Shown here: positions 20,284 to 31,701 of the stretch, piece by piece
Position numbering within the stretch: position 1 is the first letter of the stretch
How the letters are laid out: each line of letters opens with the position of its first letter
Assembly: GCA_043228905.1 (NCBI GenBank)
Contig: JBHGNT010000012.1
Span: forward strand, 16,058,001-16,122,000
Source: Azolla caroliniana
Taxonomy: Eukaryota > Polypodiophyta
Direction: 5' to 3'
Length of the DNA stretch: 64,000 nt
Program-made: the position numbers and the translations under genes
Notes under the pieces: generated by a model
Told to the model about the DNA's origin: nothing
Database searches by the model: none
Seen by the model: only the letters and a program-made list of their open reading frames with translations

Positions 20284-20498
20284 TGTTATGTACACATAAC
20301 GTAGGTGAGGGTAGGTCACTAATATTTACATAAGTGAAGGGTATGTTCACTAATGTTAAAAAGGGAACTAATGTGATTGGATAGAATGAATGATAGGTGC
20401 ATGCACTATCATGATTTGGACAACCAATGAATGGAGCGCATTTTAAAAAGGCACATCCATTCAAGGGGCCTAGGAAGAGGTATAAATATGAGGCTTAG
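20284..20498 (+). repeat. 5' LTR of gypsy B, left part
   Basis: It begins TGTTATGTACACATAACG, the same start as the 3' LTR at 34515, and includes GTATAAATATGAGG, a likely TATA box. It stops at CTTAG, where gypsy A entered, and resumes at 28246. Confidence 0.92.
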
Positions 20499-20950
20499 TA
20501 TTACGGGCATGACAATATAATATCCCGTGGTGAGAATTCACCGTAGTATTCTATACACGTGGATAAGTGTGAGGGTTAAACGAGAGCGTAAAGAAGGGGA
20601 GGATTACTTTTAATCCTCGGGTTTGAGACAACCCATTAGGCCAAGTGTGAACTTGCATGGGGGCGTTGGGTCTCGCTATAAATATGAGGCCTAACTACCC
20701 TCATTTCATCATCTCTTGACTACGTCGAGACTCTGTTTCGTGGTGGGTCAACTCTTGTAGCGAGCGCGCCAACACCGGGTACGACTCGTCACCACGATGG
20801 TGTTATGGGATGTGGATCAAGGCTCGAGTCCGTCTTGATCCCTTTGCTCGGGGGTGGTTGGGTGGATCGACACCCTTCTTTCTCTCTCCTTTCTTATTTC
20901 ATATATATTATATCCTTATCATATGCTTACATTAGATCATCACTCTAACA
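20499..20950 (+). repeat. 5' LTR of gypsy A
   Basis: This 452-bp LTR starts TATTACGGGCATG rather than TG and ends CTCTAACA. The 3' LTR of the same element starts TGTTACGAGC, so the first dinucleotide is altered here. A TATA-like GCTATAAATATGAGG lies near 20675. Confidence 0.9.
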
Positions 20951-20952
20951 TT

Positions 20953-20964
20953 TGGTACCATAGC
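20953..20964 (+). other. Degenerate PBS of gypsy A
   Basis: TGGTACCATAGC differs at a few positions from TGGTATCAGAGC, the initiator tRNA-Met site. It follows the LTR by two bases. Confidence 0.75.
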
Positions 20965-22840
20965 TCATGTTTCTAATGTTTCTTTTGTTGGACCTTCTTG
21001 ATGGATGGTGATCAATCGACGTGCGGTCAACCTTGATCCAGATAGCGATCAACAAAGGAACTTCGGTAACTCTTTCTTGTATTTTTCTATTCTTTCTTCT
21101 CCCAATCTAATCATGTACAGTCAATATGTTTTATTATTATTGATTCAATGATGTTGTAATGGTAATGGATTGGTTGTATAAAATGTATTCATATGCGTAT
21201 GCGATCAATACCTCATTTGACATATATTTGATATGTGATTCATGCCGTATGCGTATGAGGTTAGTACCTCAATTGCGTATTACATTCACATACATATGTT
21301 ATGTATGCGTGTGAGGCCAATACCTCGATTCTATTTAAATGATATGTGTTTGGTGTCGTATGTGTAAGAGGTCAATACCTCAATTGTGTATTATGATTGA
21401 CCCTTATTTTTGGATGTTTCGTGTGCGTACAAGCTATATGCATTGATTACGTATCTCGATTACATCATTGTTGGCTATTTGATATTACGATTTTTTTAAT
21501 ATATGCATATGTGGTCACGTGTATACGTATTTGATCATATATATGTGAGAAATATACATATGTGTATATTAGTTATTATGTGATTTTTATATCGAATGTT
21601 TCCTTTTCGGGGAAAGGATCTTGGTGGCCGTCCTCACATTTTTGTGAGAATGGTGTAGTCACCATCCTTTTTTCAACAATTTTTTTGTTGACATCCCTGT
21701 TGGTCACTTCGATTTTGTTACGTTATGAAACGATCATAGCCACAATGATGTTGAGAACGTAGGGCTTGACCCACTTCATGTGAGATTGCTCCTATGACAC
21801 ACATATCTAACATCCCTCCCTCATTACATGGATACGATGCATAGTAGGCCCACGTGGCCCATCACATGGTTACATCATTACGAATGCCTTTCGTAAGAAT
21901 GATCTCATGGAAAAGAGAGCTCATTTGGCTTGACCATTAGCTTGCACTTTGGCGTATGCCATCATAATTATGAGACCTGAAGTTAGGTAACGTACCAACA
22001 TAGTTTGTTGTAAACGAGAGGGAAATAAGGACTCTTGACATATATGTTTCTTTTAAAAAAAACATATATGGGCAAATGCCTCGCATATCTCTTATATGCA
22101 TAAAACATTCAACACGAGCAACCTATTTGGTTAGCTCAATTGTTTAATGCAATTGTTCCCGAGGTCTTGAGTTCAAATATGACCAAGACCATACAACTTT
22201 GTTGATACATATGACTATATACATGTTTAGACTTTAGGTCTAAGTGCACTTCGGGGTCCTCGTAATAGGACGTAAAGAGCCGAAACCACATACGTGGGCA
22301 CAGAAACATAATTTATTATTAACATTTTTTTCGTGTATAAACTATTCATGACACGAACATACATGGTTGAGCCTCGGGGAGCCGCCATGAAAAAATCGAT
22401 ATAGAGATCAAGGAAAGACATTCATTTGTCACCTCCATGGTTTTTGAAACACCTTTGTGTTACCATAGTAACCTTATCTTGAACCTCATCTCATACGTCT
22501 AAAGGGGTATTGACGTGAGTTCATGATATCGATTAATGTTGGCCCATGATATGTTTACATCACGACATGATATTATGACTATTTGTTTGACCTTATCCTA
22601 TTCCGTTGCCAGAAATTATCATTCAATGGCTCATAATAACGACCCGATGTCATTCGCTCAAGCGGAAGGAACCCAAGAAAATCCTCATGGGTCAATCTCC
22701 ATTGAGTCATATTTCACATATACAAAATTTCATTAGTTCAACCGCTCATTAGATGTCCGAACTTCGACAATCTCATAGTGCTATTGAGGCACGTGTCATT
22801 AGTTTACAACGTGACACTAATAGACCCGATGAGCATCAGG
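20965..22840 (+). other. Leader of gypsy A
   Basis: This untranslated-looking stretch between PBS and gag has no long frame. Repeated phrases around CAATACCTC and GTATGCG(T/A) appear at 21190-21380. A SINE-like unit lies at 22127-22195. Confidence 0.6.
22127..22195 (+). repeat. SINE-like unit in the gypsy A leader
   Basis: TTGGTTAGCTCAATTG (A box-like) and GAGTTCAAATATGACC (B box-like) are spaced as in tRNA-derived SINEs. No tail or duplication could be fixed. Confidence 0.45.
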
Positions 22841-22841
22841 G

Positions 22842-23590
22842 TGAACCATCATTTGTCGTAAAGTCATTTACGGGAGTAAAAAAGGAAAGAACCGAAGAAG
22901 CAATCTGCACGTGGCTGGGCTGATGGGAGTCTCATTTTGAGCTCTATCCCATGCCAGATAGTACGAAGATTGCATATGTCGGCCAAGAACTAGGGGGTAA
23001 GGCCACCACCTGATGGCGTGGGCTCCGAACTTTGGGGAAATTGCCCGATACCTGGACAGATTTTGTCACAGTTTTCAAGGGCCAATTTCTGCAACCTCCC
23101 TCTCCAACCGAGGTAGCACAAACTTTAATGAACCTCTCTAGCAGGAAGTTTTCCTCGCTAGAAGACTATGTTCACCATGCTAGAAACCAAATCCAAAAAT
23201 TGGGTCTAGAAGACAATTGGTTGATAGCTTGGTTTGTCAATGGCATCCCCAATTTGGACTATCACTGGATAGTGCACGATAAGGATCCAAAATCCTTCGA
23301 AGAGGTCGTTGAAATAGTTCTTCGCTATCAACGCACTTCCAAGGACCATAACAACCCAACGAAGCGCCCGAGATTAAGCAGTCGCAATTCGATGGGAAAC
23401 GCAAGACACCCAACGAATTCATGGATCACGATTGTAAGAGACATCATCCTTTTTGCGTATTCTGCAAAAAGAAGGGTCATACAAAAGAGCAACCTTGAAA
23501 GCTCCAACGGAAAGAGCACAACAACAAAACAAAAGTTGAAGACCATAAAAGTCAGATTCCTAATGTCCTTGAGGTCTATACACATCATTT
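22842..23590 (+). pseudogene. Gypsy A gag, broken
   Basis: This is a Retrotrans_gag-type capsid reading WESHFELYPMPDS, then GQELGGKATT, WRGLRTLGKLPDTWTDFV and SSLEDYVHHARNQIQKL. Stops replace at least two codons, one just before WESHF and one before WRGLR. The homologous gag of B (29953-30555) reads through both positions. Downstream of 23440 the zinc-knuckle region is not recognisable, probably because of a frameshift. Confidence 0.85.
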
Positions 23591-23624
23591 AAGTAATTGC
23601 CAATGTTCTTTCCCTCACTATGTA

Positions 23625-24464
23625 TTGGGACCCAATGATTTACTACGTGCAAACGAGTATATCAATGGATCTCCTGTACAATTTTTGTTTGATTTGGGAA
23701 GCTCACACAACTTTGTGAATGGTCGTTTTCAGATATGGGGAATCCAACCCACCGTAATTGATCACACATATAAGGTGCACTTGGTTGATGGAAGAGTACA
23801 ATACATCAACGTGGCGATTCATTCATTAGGAATTTCTATTGATACTTATATAGAGGAAGTAGACTTCCATGTAATGAAACTTGAACTCCGTACGGGCTAC
23901 CATCAAATTCGTATAATAAAGGACGATGTTCCTAAAACGACATTTCGTATGAACTATGACCATTATGAGTTTTTGGTTATGCCTTTTGGTTTGACCAATG
24001 CTCCAACCACATTTCAACAAGAAATGAATGACATTTTTCGAGAGCAACTTGGAAAATTTGTTGTTATTTTCTTGGATGATATTCTAGTTTATAGTCGTAC
24101 ATTAGAAGAACATTCTAAACATGTTTGCTTTGTTTTACAAAAATTGCTTGACAAGCAATTGTACGTGAAGATCTCAAAATACGAGTTCTTCAAGAAATCA
24201 ATTACTTATCTTGGACATCTCATAACCAAACGAGGAGCTGAAATTGATCCTTCTTGCATCGAGAAAATCAAACTTTGGCCCAGTCTTCGGAATATTCAAG
24301 AAGTTCGATCATTCCTTAGTTTTGTTAGGTTTTTGCGAAAATCCCTTCATAATTACTCCCAATTGATGAAGCCGTTTATTGATCTTCTAAAAGGTCAAAC
24401 ACGTAAGTCTACAAAACCTTTTGTGTGGAATGTTACACTAGAGCTCACCTTTAAGGAACAATGA
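23625..24464 (+). pseudogene. Gypsy A protease-RT, internally deleted
   Basis: The open frame has a protease motif FLFDLGSSHNFVN (usual DTGSS changed to DLGSS), then DFHVMKLE joined directly to LRTGYHQIRI, which is RT palm sequence. B keeps the intervening protease end and RT fingers, so roughly 150-200 codons were lost in A without breaking the frame. RT continues with MPFGLTNAPTTFQQ and FLDDILVYS, retaining both catalytic aspartates, and the thumb region up to 24464. Confidence 0.9.
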
Positions 24465-24469
24465 AGTCG

Positions 24470-25371
24470 AGGACCTAGTGTGCAAGGCTCCTGCGCTTCT
24501 TTTACCCGATCCTTCAAAACCTTTTGAGGTTTAAATCGATGCAAGAGATTATGCTATAGGTGTTGTCTTATATCAAGATGGTAAACCAATAATGTTCGAG
24601 ATTAAGAAACTTGATTTTGCTCAATCTCGGTATACTGTTCAAGGAAAGGAATTATTTGCAGTTATACATGCGCTCAAAACATTCAAAACATGGCGCCATT
24701 ATCTTTATGGAAATCGTTTTGTGGTAACTACGAACCACGAGTCCTTGAAATATTTTTGTGACCAACAAGACCCGAAAGGTCGGAAGGCACGATGGGTTGA
24801 TCTCATCCAGGACTTTGATTTTTCCATACGATATCGTAAAGGTTCCACGAACAATGTCGCTGATGCATTAAGTCGCATCTGTGAAGTTAACATGCTTAGC
24901 TTCACTAAAATAACATCAAATCTTTATGATCACCTTGGAGGAAAGTATCCTGATGACAGTTATTTTGCGAAATACTAGGCAAGAGTTGAGTCTGGAACAA
25001 ACACCACCACATCCTCGAAGGAATCCTTCCACATCGTTAACGGTCTACTCTAATGTAATGGGAAGGTTTGTGTTCCAGATTTGCCTTAGGTCAAAAAGAG
25101 AATTCTTTTTTAATGCCATGATGCACCCTCAGCAGGGCACCCTGGAATACATCATATACTTATTCTCATCTCCACTCAATTCTATTGGCCTAAGATGCAT
25201 CCTGACATACATAACTATGTGACTAAATGTCACCAATGTCAGATTTATTGCTACTAAAACCACGATAGCAACTCCTGAATTGGCTTACCAATTCATTGAC
25301 GAGTTATAATTTTCATTTTTATGGGTTACCGATGGATGTCGTGAGTGATCGAGATCCAAAGTTTACTAGTG
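24470..25371 (+). pseudogene. Gypsy A RNase H and start of integrase
   Basis: Frames give RNase H (QGKELFAVIHALKTFKTWRH, VVTTNHESLKYF) and the linker YFAKY, then degenerate HHCC sequence with stops, then integrase core ending SDRDPKFTSD at 25371, where an insertion interrupts. In most gypsy RNase H domains the NH pair is DH, so an acidic residue is changed. Confidence 0.85.
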
Positions 25372-25554
25372 ACGTTGTCGTAGTGTAGGTTGCACACTAT
25401 GAGGAAATTATATTTTTGTCTCTCCGGATAGAGAATGGAGTGCTCGGTGAGAACCGGAAGAAAACGGCATACCGGCAAGGAGGAAAAACGGCATACCGGC
25501 AAGGAAGAGCCGGATAAAGAGACATAAATGTAAAAAGAAAGGAAATACTCACTA

Positions 25555-25625
25555 CTGCGCAGGACGAGATTTGAACTCTACACCTCCACGTTGACAAACC
25601 CCAACCTTACCATTACATTAAATTC
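25555..25625 (-). repeat. SINE-like unit, antisense
   Basis: On the minus strand TAATGGTAAGGTTGG (A box-like) is followed by GGTGTAGAGTTCAAATCTC (B box). Confidence 0.45.
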
Positions 25626-25689
25626 TCTTAAGTGTTTTAAATATAGATTTAATATGTATAGGACCTTTATTTATGCATACCTTTTGATA

Positions 25690-26430
25690 GGGTGTATAAG
25701 ATAATAGATAGTTATACACTATATGAGGGCTTGACCAAACCGATTAGATGGAGTTGAAAATCATAATATATTATATAGCTCTAGGTAATTATGATTAGAG
25801 AGTATAACTCAAGAAACTAAGAAAAAAGATAGAGAAAGCGAGCAAGAAATAAGAATGTTCTGATATTCCAACATCAAGAGAATACAAAGGAGACAAACTC
25901 CACATTGAACTAAAACCAAAGACCTTCCTCTTCTAAGACACTTCCTCTTCCACAAAGACACTTCTTCCTAACACTCCTCATCCACTCTTTGGCCTTCACT
26001 CTTAGCCCCCTTCCTCACTAATATCACTTCTTCTTTTATAACCTTCCTCTTCTTATCCACGTTCATGCTATTTTTAGAAGCTTTTTATCTCCCTATTTTT
26101 AGCTATGACACATCGACCTTCTAATCGTCATATCTCCCTCATCCGATATCCAAATTAAGCGATTTAAAAAGCTATAGAAAGCTCTTTTTACAAGCTTTCT
26201 AATCCATATTTAAACGTGATATTTGGATAAACAACGAGGGAGTTATGACCATTCTATTTTTACTGTTTTTTATAGTCTGCGTTTTCTCTTTTTACTTTTC
26301 TCTTGGTCTCGTACTTTTACTTTTGACTTCTTCCCTAAGGTCTTAGTTCGTGTTCTTATCCTCAAAATGTGAATTATCCATACTTTATATCCATCTAGTG
26401 TTCAATGGTTTGAATTCAAAAAACACTTTC
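25690..26430 (+). repeat. Dispersed repeat, copy 1
   Basis: From GTGTATAAGATAATAG to CACTTTCACA this matches 40925-41905 closely along most of its length, including AACCGATTAGATGGAGTT, TTTTAGAAGCTTTTT and TACTGTTTTTTATAG. It has no coding capacity. TG...CA ends suggest an LTR fragment, but flanking duplications were not found. Confidence 0.65.
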
Positions 26431-26920
26431 ACACCTTTATTAAAAGGTAAATCGTGTATTTTTTTTAAATGAAAAAGAAAAAAAAAAACACGAGACACTA
26501 AAAAATAACTCATGCACATCTAGCGTGCATGAGCCCTATACTTAGGAAATAAAAAAAAAACATCACATGCATATTTAGTGTGCATGATCATATTAGAAAA
26601 AGCATGTAGCTATGCTTAGTCTCTCCCATCACTATATAAGGACGGGGAGCACATTGTAAAGGGTTGTTGATTATTTGGATTAAATATATTTTCAATACAA
26701 AAATTATTCGTGGGATTCACGATTTATACATCTACTTCTCTCTTAACACCCTAAGTACCAATTAAAATAGGATACTCGTGATTCACGAGTTTCTTATCTT
26801 TCTCTTTGCTATTTACTCATAATTAATCTCTATTTCACGAACTTCTTTCTCCTAGTCCAAGACCTCTGTGGTTCCCACCCGACTCACGCAACGATCCGGA
26901 GCCGAAAGGCACGACAACGT

Positions 26921-27778
26921 CTGGACGCAAGTCTTTAAGAAGTTAGAAACTACGTTGAGCATGACATGAGCTCCACAAATCATCCTCAATCCTATGGATA
27001 GACAAAATGAGTAAATCAAATTATTGAGGACATGCTAAGTGCATATGCTGGTACAAAACCAACAAAATGAGAATGTTATCTCCCAACTTTGAAGTTTGCT
27101 TATAACAACTCCAAACATTCATCGACGAGATATAGTCCTTTTATGTTGATGTATGGTTTTTAGTCACGAGCCCCGATTGATGTTAATATACATCATGATG
27201 AGTTGCGAAGTACGCAAAACTTTCTTTGGGATATGCAGGATATGTTGCATATTGCACGAGATAATATAAAAATAGCTCAAGACAGAGCGCGTTTTTACGC
27301 CGATCATAATAGGCAACCTCGTGTATTCAACCCTGGACAGAATGTAATTTTATGTGTACCTCACAATTCTAAGACATTGTCTACGAGTAAGTGTGGTAAG
27401 TTAGCCCCATGGTTTTGTGGACCTTTTCAAGTCCTCAAACACATTGGTTCATCAGCCTATCGTCTCGCTCTTCCTGATGGCGTTGAAATTCATCCAGTTT
27501 TTCATGTAAGTCATCTAAAAGAACTTCTAGGTTATGGCGACAATACAATTACAACTGAAATTCTGGTTACTTCTGAAGAATTATCTTCTAAACCACATGT
27601 ACTAGAAAGAATTCTCGATGTTAAAACAAAAAATCTGTGTACTAAAATAATTCGAGAATTCAAAATTAAATGGATGGATAAATCTATCAAAGATGCCAAA
27701 TGGGAATGCGAAAATACTCTTAGAACTAACTTCCCTAACTTTCCATTGCAAGAGTGCAATGTTTTAAAGAGGGGGAGT
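26921..27778 (+). pseudogene. Gypsy A integrase end with chromodomain-like tail
   Basis: Integrase resumes after the insertion with several stops. A clean frame from 27203 to 27793 then carries the GPY/F-type region (GPFQVLKHIGSSAYRLALP, HPVFHVSHLKELLG) and a chromodomain-like end (FKIKWMDKSIKDAKWECENT). The frame stays open into the 3' LTR. Such tails target chromoviruses to chromatin. Confidence 0.85.
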
Positions 27779-27779
27779 A
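27766..27779 (+). other. Polypurine tract of gypsy A
   Basis: AAAGAGGGGGAGTA directly precedes the 3' LTR. Confidence 0.85.
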
Positions 27780-28143
27780 TGTTACGAGCATGACCATATA
27801 ATATCCCGTGGTGAGAATTTACCGTAGTATTCTATACACGTGGATAAGTGTGAGGGTTAAACAAGAGTGTAAAGAAGGGGATGATTACTTTTAATCCTCG
27901 TGATTGAGACAACCCATTAGGCCAAGTGTGAACTTGCCTGGGGGCCTTGGGTCTCGATATAAATATGAGGTCTGACTACCCTCATTTCATCATCTATTGA
28001 CTACGTCGAGACTCTGTTTCATGGTGGGTTAACTCTTGTAGCGAGCGCACCAACACCAGGTACGACTCATCGCCACGACGGTGGTATGGGACACCGATCG
28101 AGGCTCAATCCCTTCGCTCGGGGGTGGTCGGGTGGATCGGCAC

Positions 28144-28178
<35 letters not shown>

Positions 28179-28240
28179 TTCTTATTTCATATATATATTA
28201 TATCCTTATCATATGTTTACATTAGATCATCACTCTAACA
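27780..28240 (+). repeat. 3' LTR of gypsy A
   Basis: It begins TGTTACGAGCATGACC, ends CACTCTAACA, and has an expanded CT run at 28145-28177 not seen in the 5' LTR. Many substitutions separate the two LTRs, so A is not young. Confidence 0.92.
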
Positions 28241-28245
28241 CTTAC

Positions 28246-28476
28246 CTACCCTCATAAGCACATCACGTCGGAAGGTTGTTGTCTTAGACATCGGTTGTGC
28301 AGGCTAGGCTTTCGTGTCAACGAACGTGTGTATCTCTTCGAAGGTATCAGTCATCCTAATATCCGATGGTATGAAACATAGCTTGGGGGTGGTTGGGTGG
28401 AACGGGTTCTTCTATCCAATCTATTTTCCTTCTTTTACTTTATTTTGGTCTATTGATTAGTAATAGACTCTTAACA
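28246..28476 (+). repeat. 5' LTR of gypsy B, right part
   Basis: It resumes with CTACCCTCATAAGCACATC and ends GACTCTTAACA, matching 34731-34982 of the 3' LTR. Confidence 0.9.
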
Positions 28477-28477
28477 G

Positions 28478-28489
28478 TGGTATCTGAGC
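28478..28489 (+). other. PBS of gypsy B
   Basis: TGGTATCTGAGC differs by one base from the initiator tRNA-Met site and follows the LTR by one base. Confidence 0.88.
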
Positions 28490-29952
28490 ATTACTAACAT
28501 TTTTTTTTTTTGTTTTGATGTTTTTTACGTGTGAGCGATGGGGATTTAACAAGGCTCCTCATGCTCTTCTCAGGATCAAAACACCATTCTAAACCCGGTA
28601 TTTTTCTTTCTCTATCTCTCGTCTTTTCTATGATGCGTTATTCTTGGTCGCATGAAAATTGTATTACGTTTTCTTTTCTTTTCTTTCTTCTTTCTACGAT
28701 GATACAATTTACAATCTTATTGTGCATCGGGTAGAGCATGTTTGCACTAATCGCACACGCTCCCCTCTCTTGAGCCATCTCTTATGATAATAATTATTCT
28801 TGTGCATCGGGTCGAGTGTTTTTGCCCTAATCACACATGCTCACCTCATGGCCCTTTTGCATATGATCTTGCGTATGCCACTCTTCCCTTTATTGAGCCA
28901 TCACTTGGCCGATTCTATGGGATGTGGTGGACTTGAGGAGGTGCATGTTGACTACCCTAGGGTTTCTTCCTTATGACATGCTTACTATTTCATACACCTA
29001 ATTGATTATTATTGTAATTATTTTCTAATTATTTTCTAATTACACAAATTGTCTTTTCACTTTCTAATGATTTTCTCATAATTGTCATTTACCCACCCAC
29101 GATCAACTCTCTTTCTTACCCTTATTTTAAGTTCATCTACACTATTTACATACGTTTAATGGTGTAACGATTCATGTAGACTATTTTTTCATATTGAGTG
29201 GCCATCATGCCACTTTTTGAACATTTTTTCCAAAGTGTTCTCTAGGTTTAACTCATGTAATTGAGCCTTAGTACTCAATTAAAAACACATGAGTTCCACT
29301 ATTGATGTTTTACTCATAAATTTGAATACTATATCTTTGCGCACAACACCACTACCATTTGTATCAATTTGTGGCTTATGTCACAATTGTGAAAATTACA
29401 ACCACCATATTGGGATGTATATGTGCATACCTCGCACCATCCATTTATTTGTGACATTTTTTTTAGTAGGTAGCACATGGGTTTTTTATCCTTGTTTTCG
29501 TCAATGCTTGACTCTTATGGGTAGTGCCTTATTTTATTGTTTTTGTCATAACATTTGCTTGTTACTCGCAAGCCTAGAATATTACTTGCGGATGTACTTG
29601 TTTTTTCACGTAATACACTTTCTCGATCATATCAAAACATGCTAGGTTGGCATTTTAATATAAGGCTAACCACGTTGATGCTAGAACCATGGTTGAGCCT
29701 CAGGGAGCCACCATGCTTATTCGAGATAGAGATCCGAGAATGACATCTTAGCTATGTTTCCCCCCATGGCTTTTAAAACACCATAGTGTTACCATAGTTA
29801 TCGGATTTCGAATCACATCTCATATGTCTAGAGGGGTAAGGATGTGAGATACTTTCTTGGATAAAGTTCTTCCAATCAAAATTTCAAGCATTCATTTTGC
29901 TTGTGTATTTTCTGAACCTCCTTATTTATATTGCGTACACACAGCTTGCATC
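28490..29952 (+). other. Leader of gypsy B
   Basis: About 1.46 kb between the PBS and gag without a recognised frame. The phrase (G)TGCATCGGGT(A/C)GAG occurs twice (28722 and 28802) with similar following sequence, a short duplication. Confidence 0.6.
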
Positions 29953-30555
29953 ATGGAACAAGTTTTGAACACTATTGGAGTGATCTCTCCGACAGAGACC
30001 TCTCAACTCCAATCTGCATCTTGCACACAAGTTGAGATCACTATTGAGCAATTGCTCACTATTACCTTCAATCAATTGGCCGAAATGAGGCAAGCCAATA
30101 TGGCTTTGGAAAAGAAATTCCAACAATTGACTATTGAGTCCACGAAAGAATGTGAACCTTCTTTCGTAGTCACGCCATTCAAGGGAGATAAGAAAGAAAG
30201 AACCAAGGAAGCCATTAGCACTTGGCTTGGTTGTTGGGAGTCTCACTTTGAGCTCCATCCCAAGCCCGATGCTGTAAAAATTGGTTATGTCGGTTGTGAG
30301 TTAGGTGGTCGAGCTACTGCTTGGTGGCGTGGCCTAAGGACTACAAAGAACTTACCCACAACTTGGGAAAGTTTCATTGATGTTTTTAAGAAACAGTTCT
30401 TGCAGACGCCTTCTCAAACTGAACAAGCGCAACACTTGCTCATGTTGTCGAGTAAGCCATTTACCTCTCTCGAGGATTATGTGCATCATGCTCGGAGTCA
30501 GAGATCCAAAAATCAGGACTTACGGGTGAGAAATGGTTTGTCGCTTGTTTATTGA
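29953..30555 (+). pseudogene. Gypsy B gag, truncated
   Basis: Starting at MEQVLNTIGVISPTET, the frame has a coiled-coil-like stretch (LAEMRQANMALEKKFQQL) and a Retrotrans_gag capsid (WLGCWESHFELHPKPDAV, WWRGLRTTKNLPTTWESF, SLEDYVHHARSQ). It stops at 30555 after about 200 codons, before the zinc knuckle, and protease sequence follows at once. A deletion or frameshift is therefore likely here. It aligns well with A's gag. Confidence 0.85.
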
Positions 30556-30559
30556 TATC

Positions 30560-31690
30560 TAGCGACAAGCACATTTCTTGTTTGATTCCAGTAGTTCTCA
30601 CAATTTTCGTAATGATCACTTGGTGCAACAAATGCAACTCCACATAAACGCAAGTGATCATATCTATCAAGTTCACATGGCAAATGGAGGCATTCAATAT
30701 TGTTAAGATCGTGACCGGCCACAACCGGTTACGCTCACGAATATGTGTTCGAGTGCAAAGTAAATGGGCGAGGTAATGCTCAGACAGAAGAGAAGAGAAA
30801 ACGAAAAAGAGACACAAGATATTTAACGTGGAAAACCCAAACTGGGAAAAACCACAGGGGTCCACAAACCCCAAGAAACATAATCACTATAATAGAGGAG
30901 AAGTACAATAAGAAACTCAGAGGCAACGACCTCGAGTTCTTCTTTGTCTAATTGACGGTTGTAGAGTTACTAACTCTTACACTCTCACTCTCACTCTCTC
31001 TCTCTCTCTCTCTCTTACACAGTTATAGAGACAACTACCTTTTGTATCACAATACAACCAATAATGATCCACCACTTAAAGTTTGCCCTAGTTGTTTATA
31101 TACTAAAACAACTTTCTGGCTATTTACAAGTATAGCTCACAAGGGGCACATTTGGACTATTTACAAATATAGTCTCCCGAATCGGTTATACAATCGATTC
31201 TCAATTTATGGTTCTTGGTTCTCGGTTGAGGCATATCGACCTCGGCTGAATTGCCCACTATGTCAATTCAGTTCGTTCTCTTCTTCCCATCCGTAGGGAC
31301 CTATTCTCCCAACAAATACATCATTGGCATTGTTTGTCAACTGCCAATTCAAATAGATACCTATCTAGAGAAGCTTGACTTTCATGTTATGAAACTACAA
31401 TCCACAGATGTTATTTTAGGATATCCATGGTTTTTTAATAAAAACCCTTCTTTGTCCATTGATTGGGTTAATCACTCAAATCACATTTGAACTTAATAAT
31501 TGTAAACATTTTATTCAATGTTCCAAACTTCCTTCTCATTCATTTGTGCCTTATAAATCTTTAAGTGAGTATTCTAGTTCATCAATTTATTCGTGTGTAA
31601 TTGATCCAACGCTTCAATTTTATTATTGTAATGTTGACACCACACAATTACCACATTATGAACGTCAATTACTCGACTCTATTTAAGATG
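30560..31690 (+). pseudogene. Gypsy B protease region, split by a solo LTR
   Basis: The frame LFDSSSSHNF (degenerate active site) and VHMANGGIQY leads to the solo LTR at 30701-31314. After it the same frame resumes with IIGIVCQLPIQIDTYLEKLDFHVMKL and ILGYPWFF. Frameshifts and stops follow up to 31690. Confidence 0.8.
30701..31314 (-). repeat. Solo Copia LTR inside gypsy B
   Basis: Read on the minus strand this 614-bp unit starts TGTTGGGAGAATAGG and ends CGATCTTAACA. It resembles the Copia LTRs at 490-7981: same start, a CT/GA microsatellite (30995-31015), a TATA-like GTATATAAAC near 31094-31102, and the U5 hairpin. Flanks are AATAT and AATAC. Gypsy A has AATAC at the matching codons, which confirms the target site. 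No internal sequence remains. Confidence 0.9.
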
Positions 31691-31701
31691 ATTTTCAAGA
31701 T

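Larger units (their letters stand above)
25376..26916 (+). repeat. LTR-like insertion in gypsy A (putative solo LTR)
   Basis: The 1541-bp segment starts TGTCGTAGTG and ends GGCACGACA, flanked by ACGT on both sides (25372-25375 and 26917-26920). Removing it restores an integrase frame equal in length to B's. CTATATAAGG at 26632-26641 is a likely TATA box about 280 bp before the 3' end. No polyprotein is inside, so a solo LTR of a long-LTR element is the simplest reading. It contains a SINE-like unit (25555-25625) and a dispersed repeat (25690-26430). Confidence 0.7.
20499..28240 (+). mobile_element. Ty3/gypsy element A, inserted in the LTR of B
   Basis: The 7.7-kb element is flanked by CTTAG and CTTAC; the uninterrupted 3' LTR of B reads CTTAGCTACC, so the target was CTTAG. 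LTRs are at 20499-20950 and 27780-28240. Gag has in-frame stops, pol has lost the region between protease and the RT palm, and a 1.54-kb LTR-like insertion splits integrase. A chromodomain-like tail is intact. A and B share about the same protein families and are related. Confidence 0.93.

Noticed and set aside
25371-26920. DNA transposon with 10-bp terminal inverted repeats (GACGTTGTCG)
   Set aside because: The outer bases belong to the duplicated host ACGT. The element proper begins TG and ends CA, and removing it restores the gypsy frame, which fits an LTR better.
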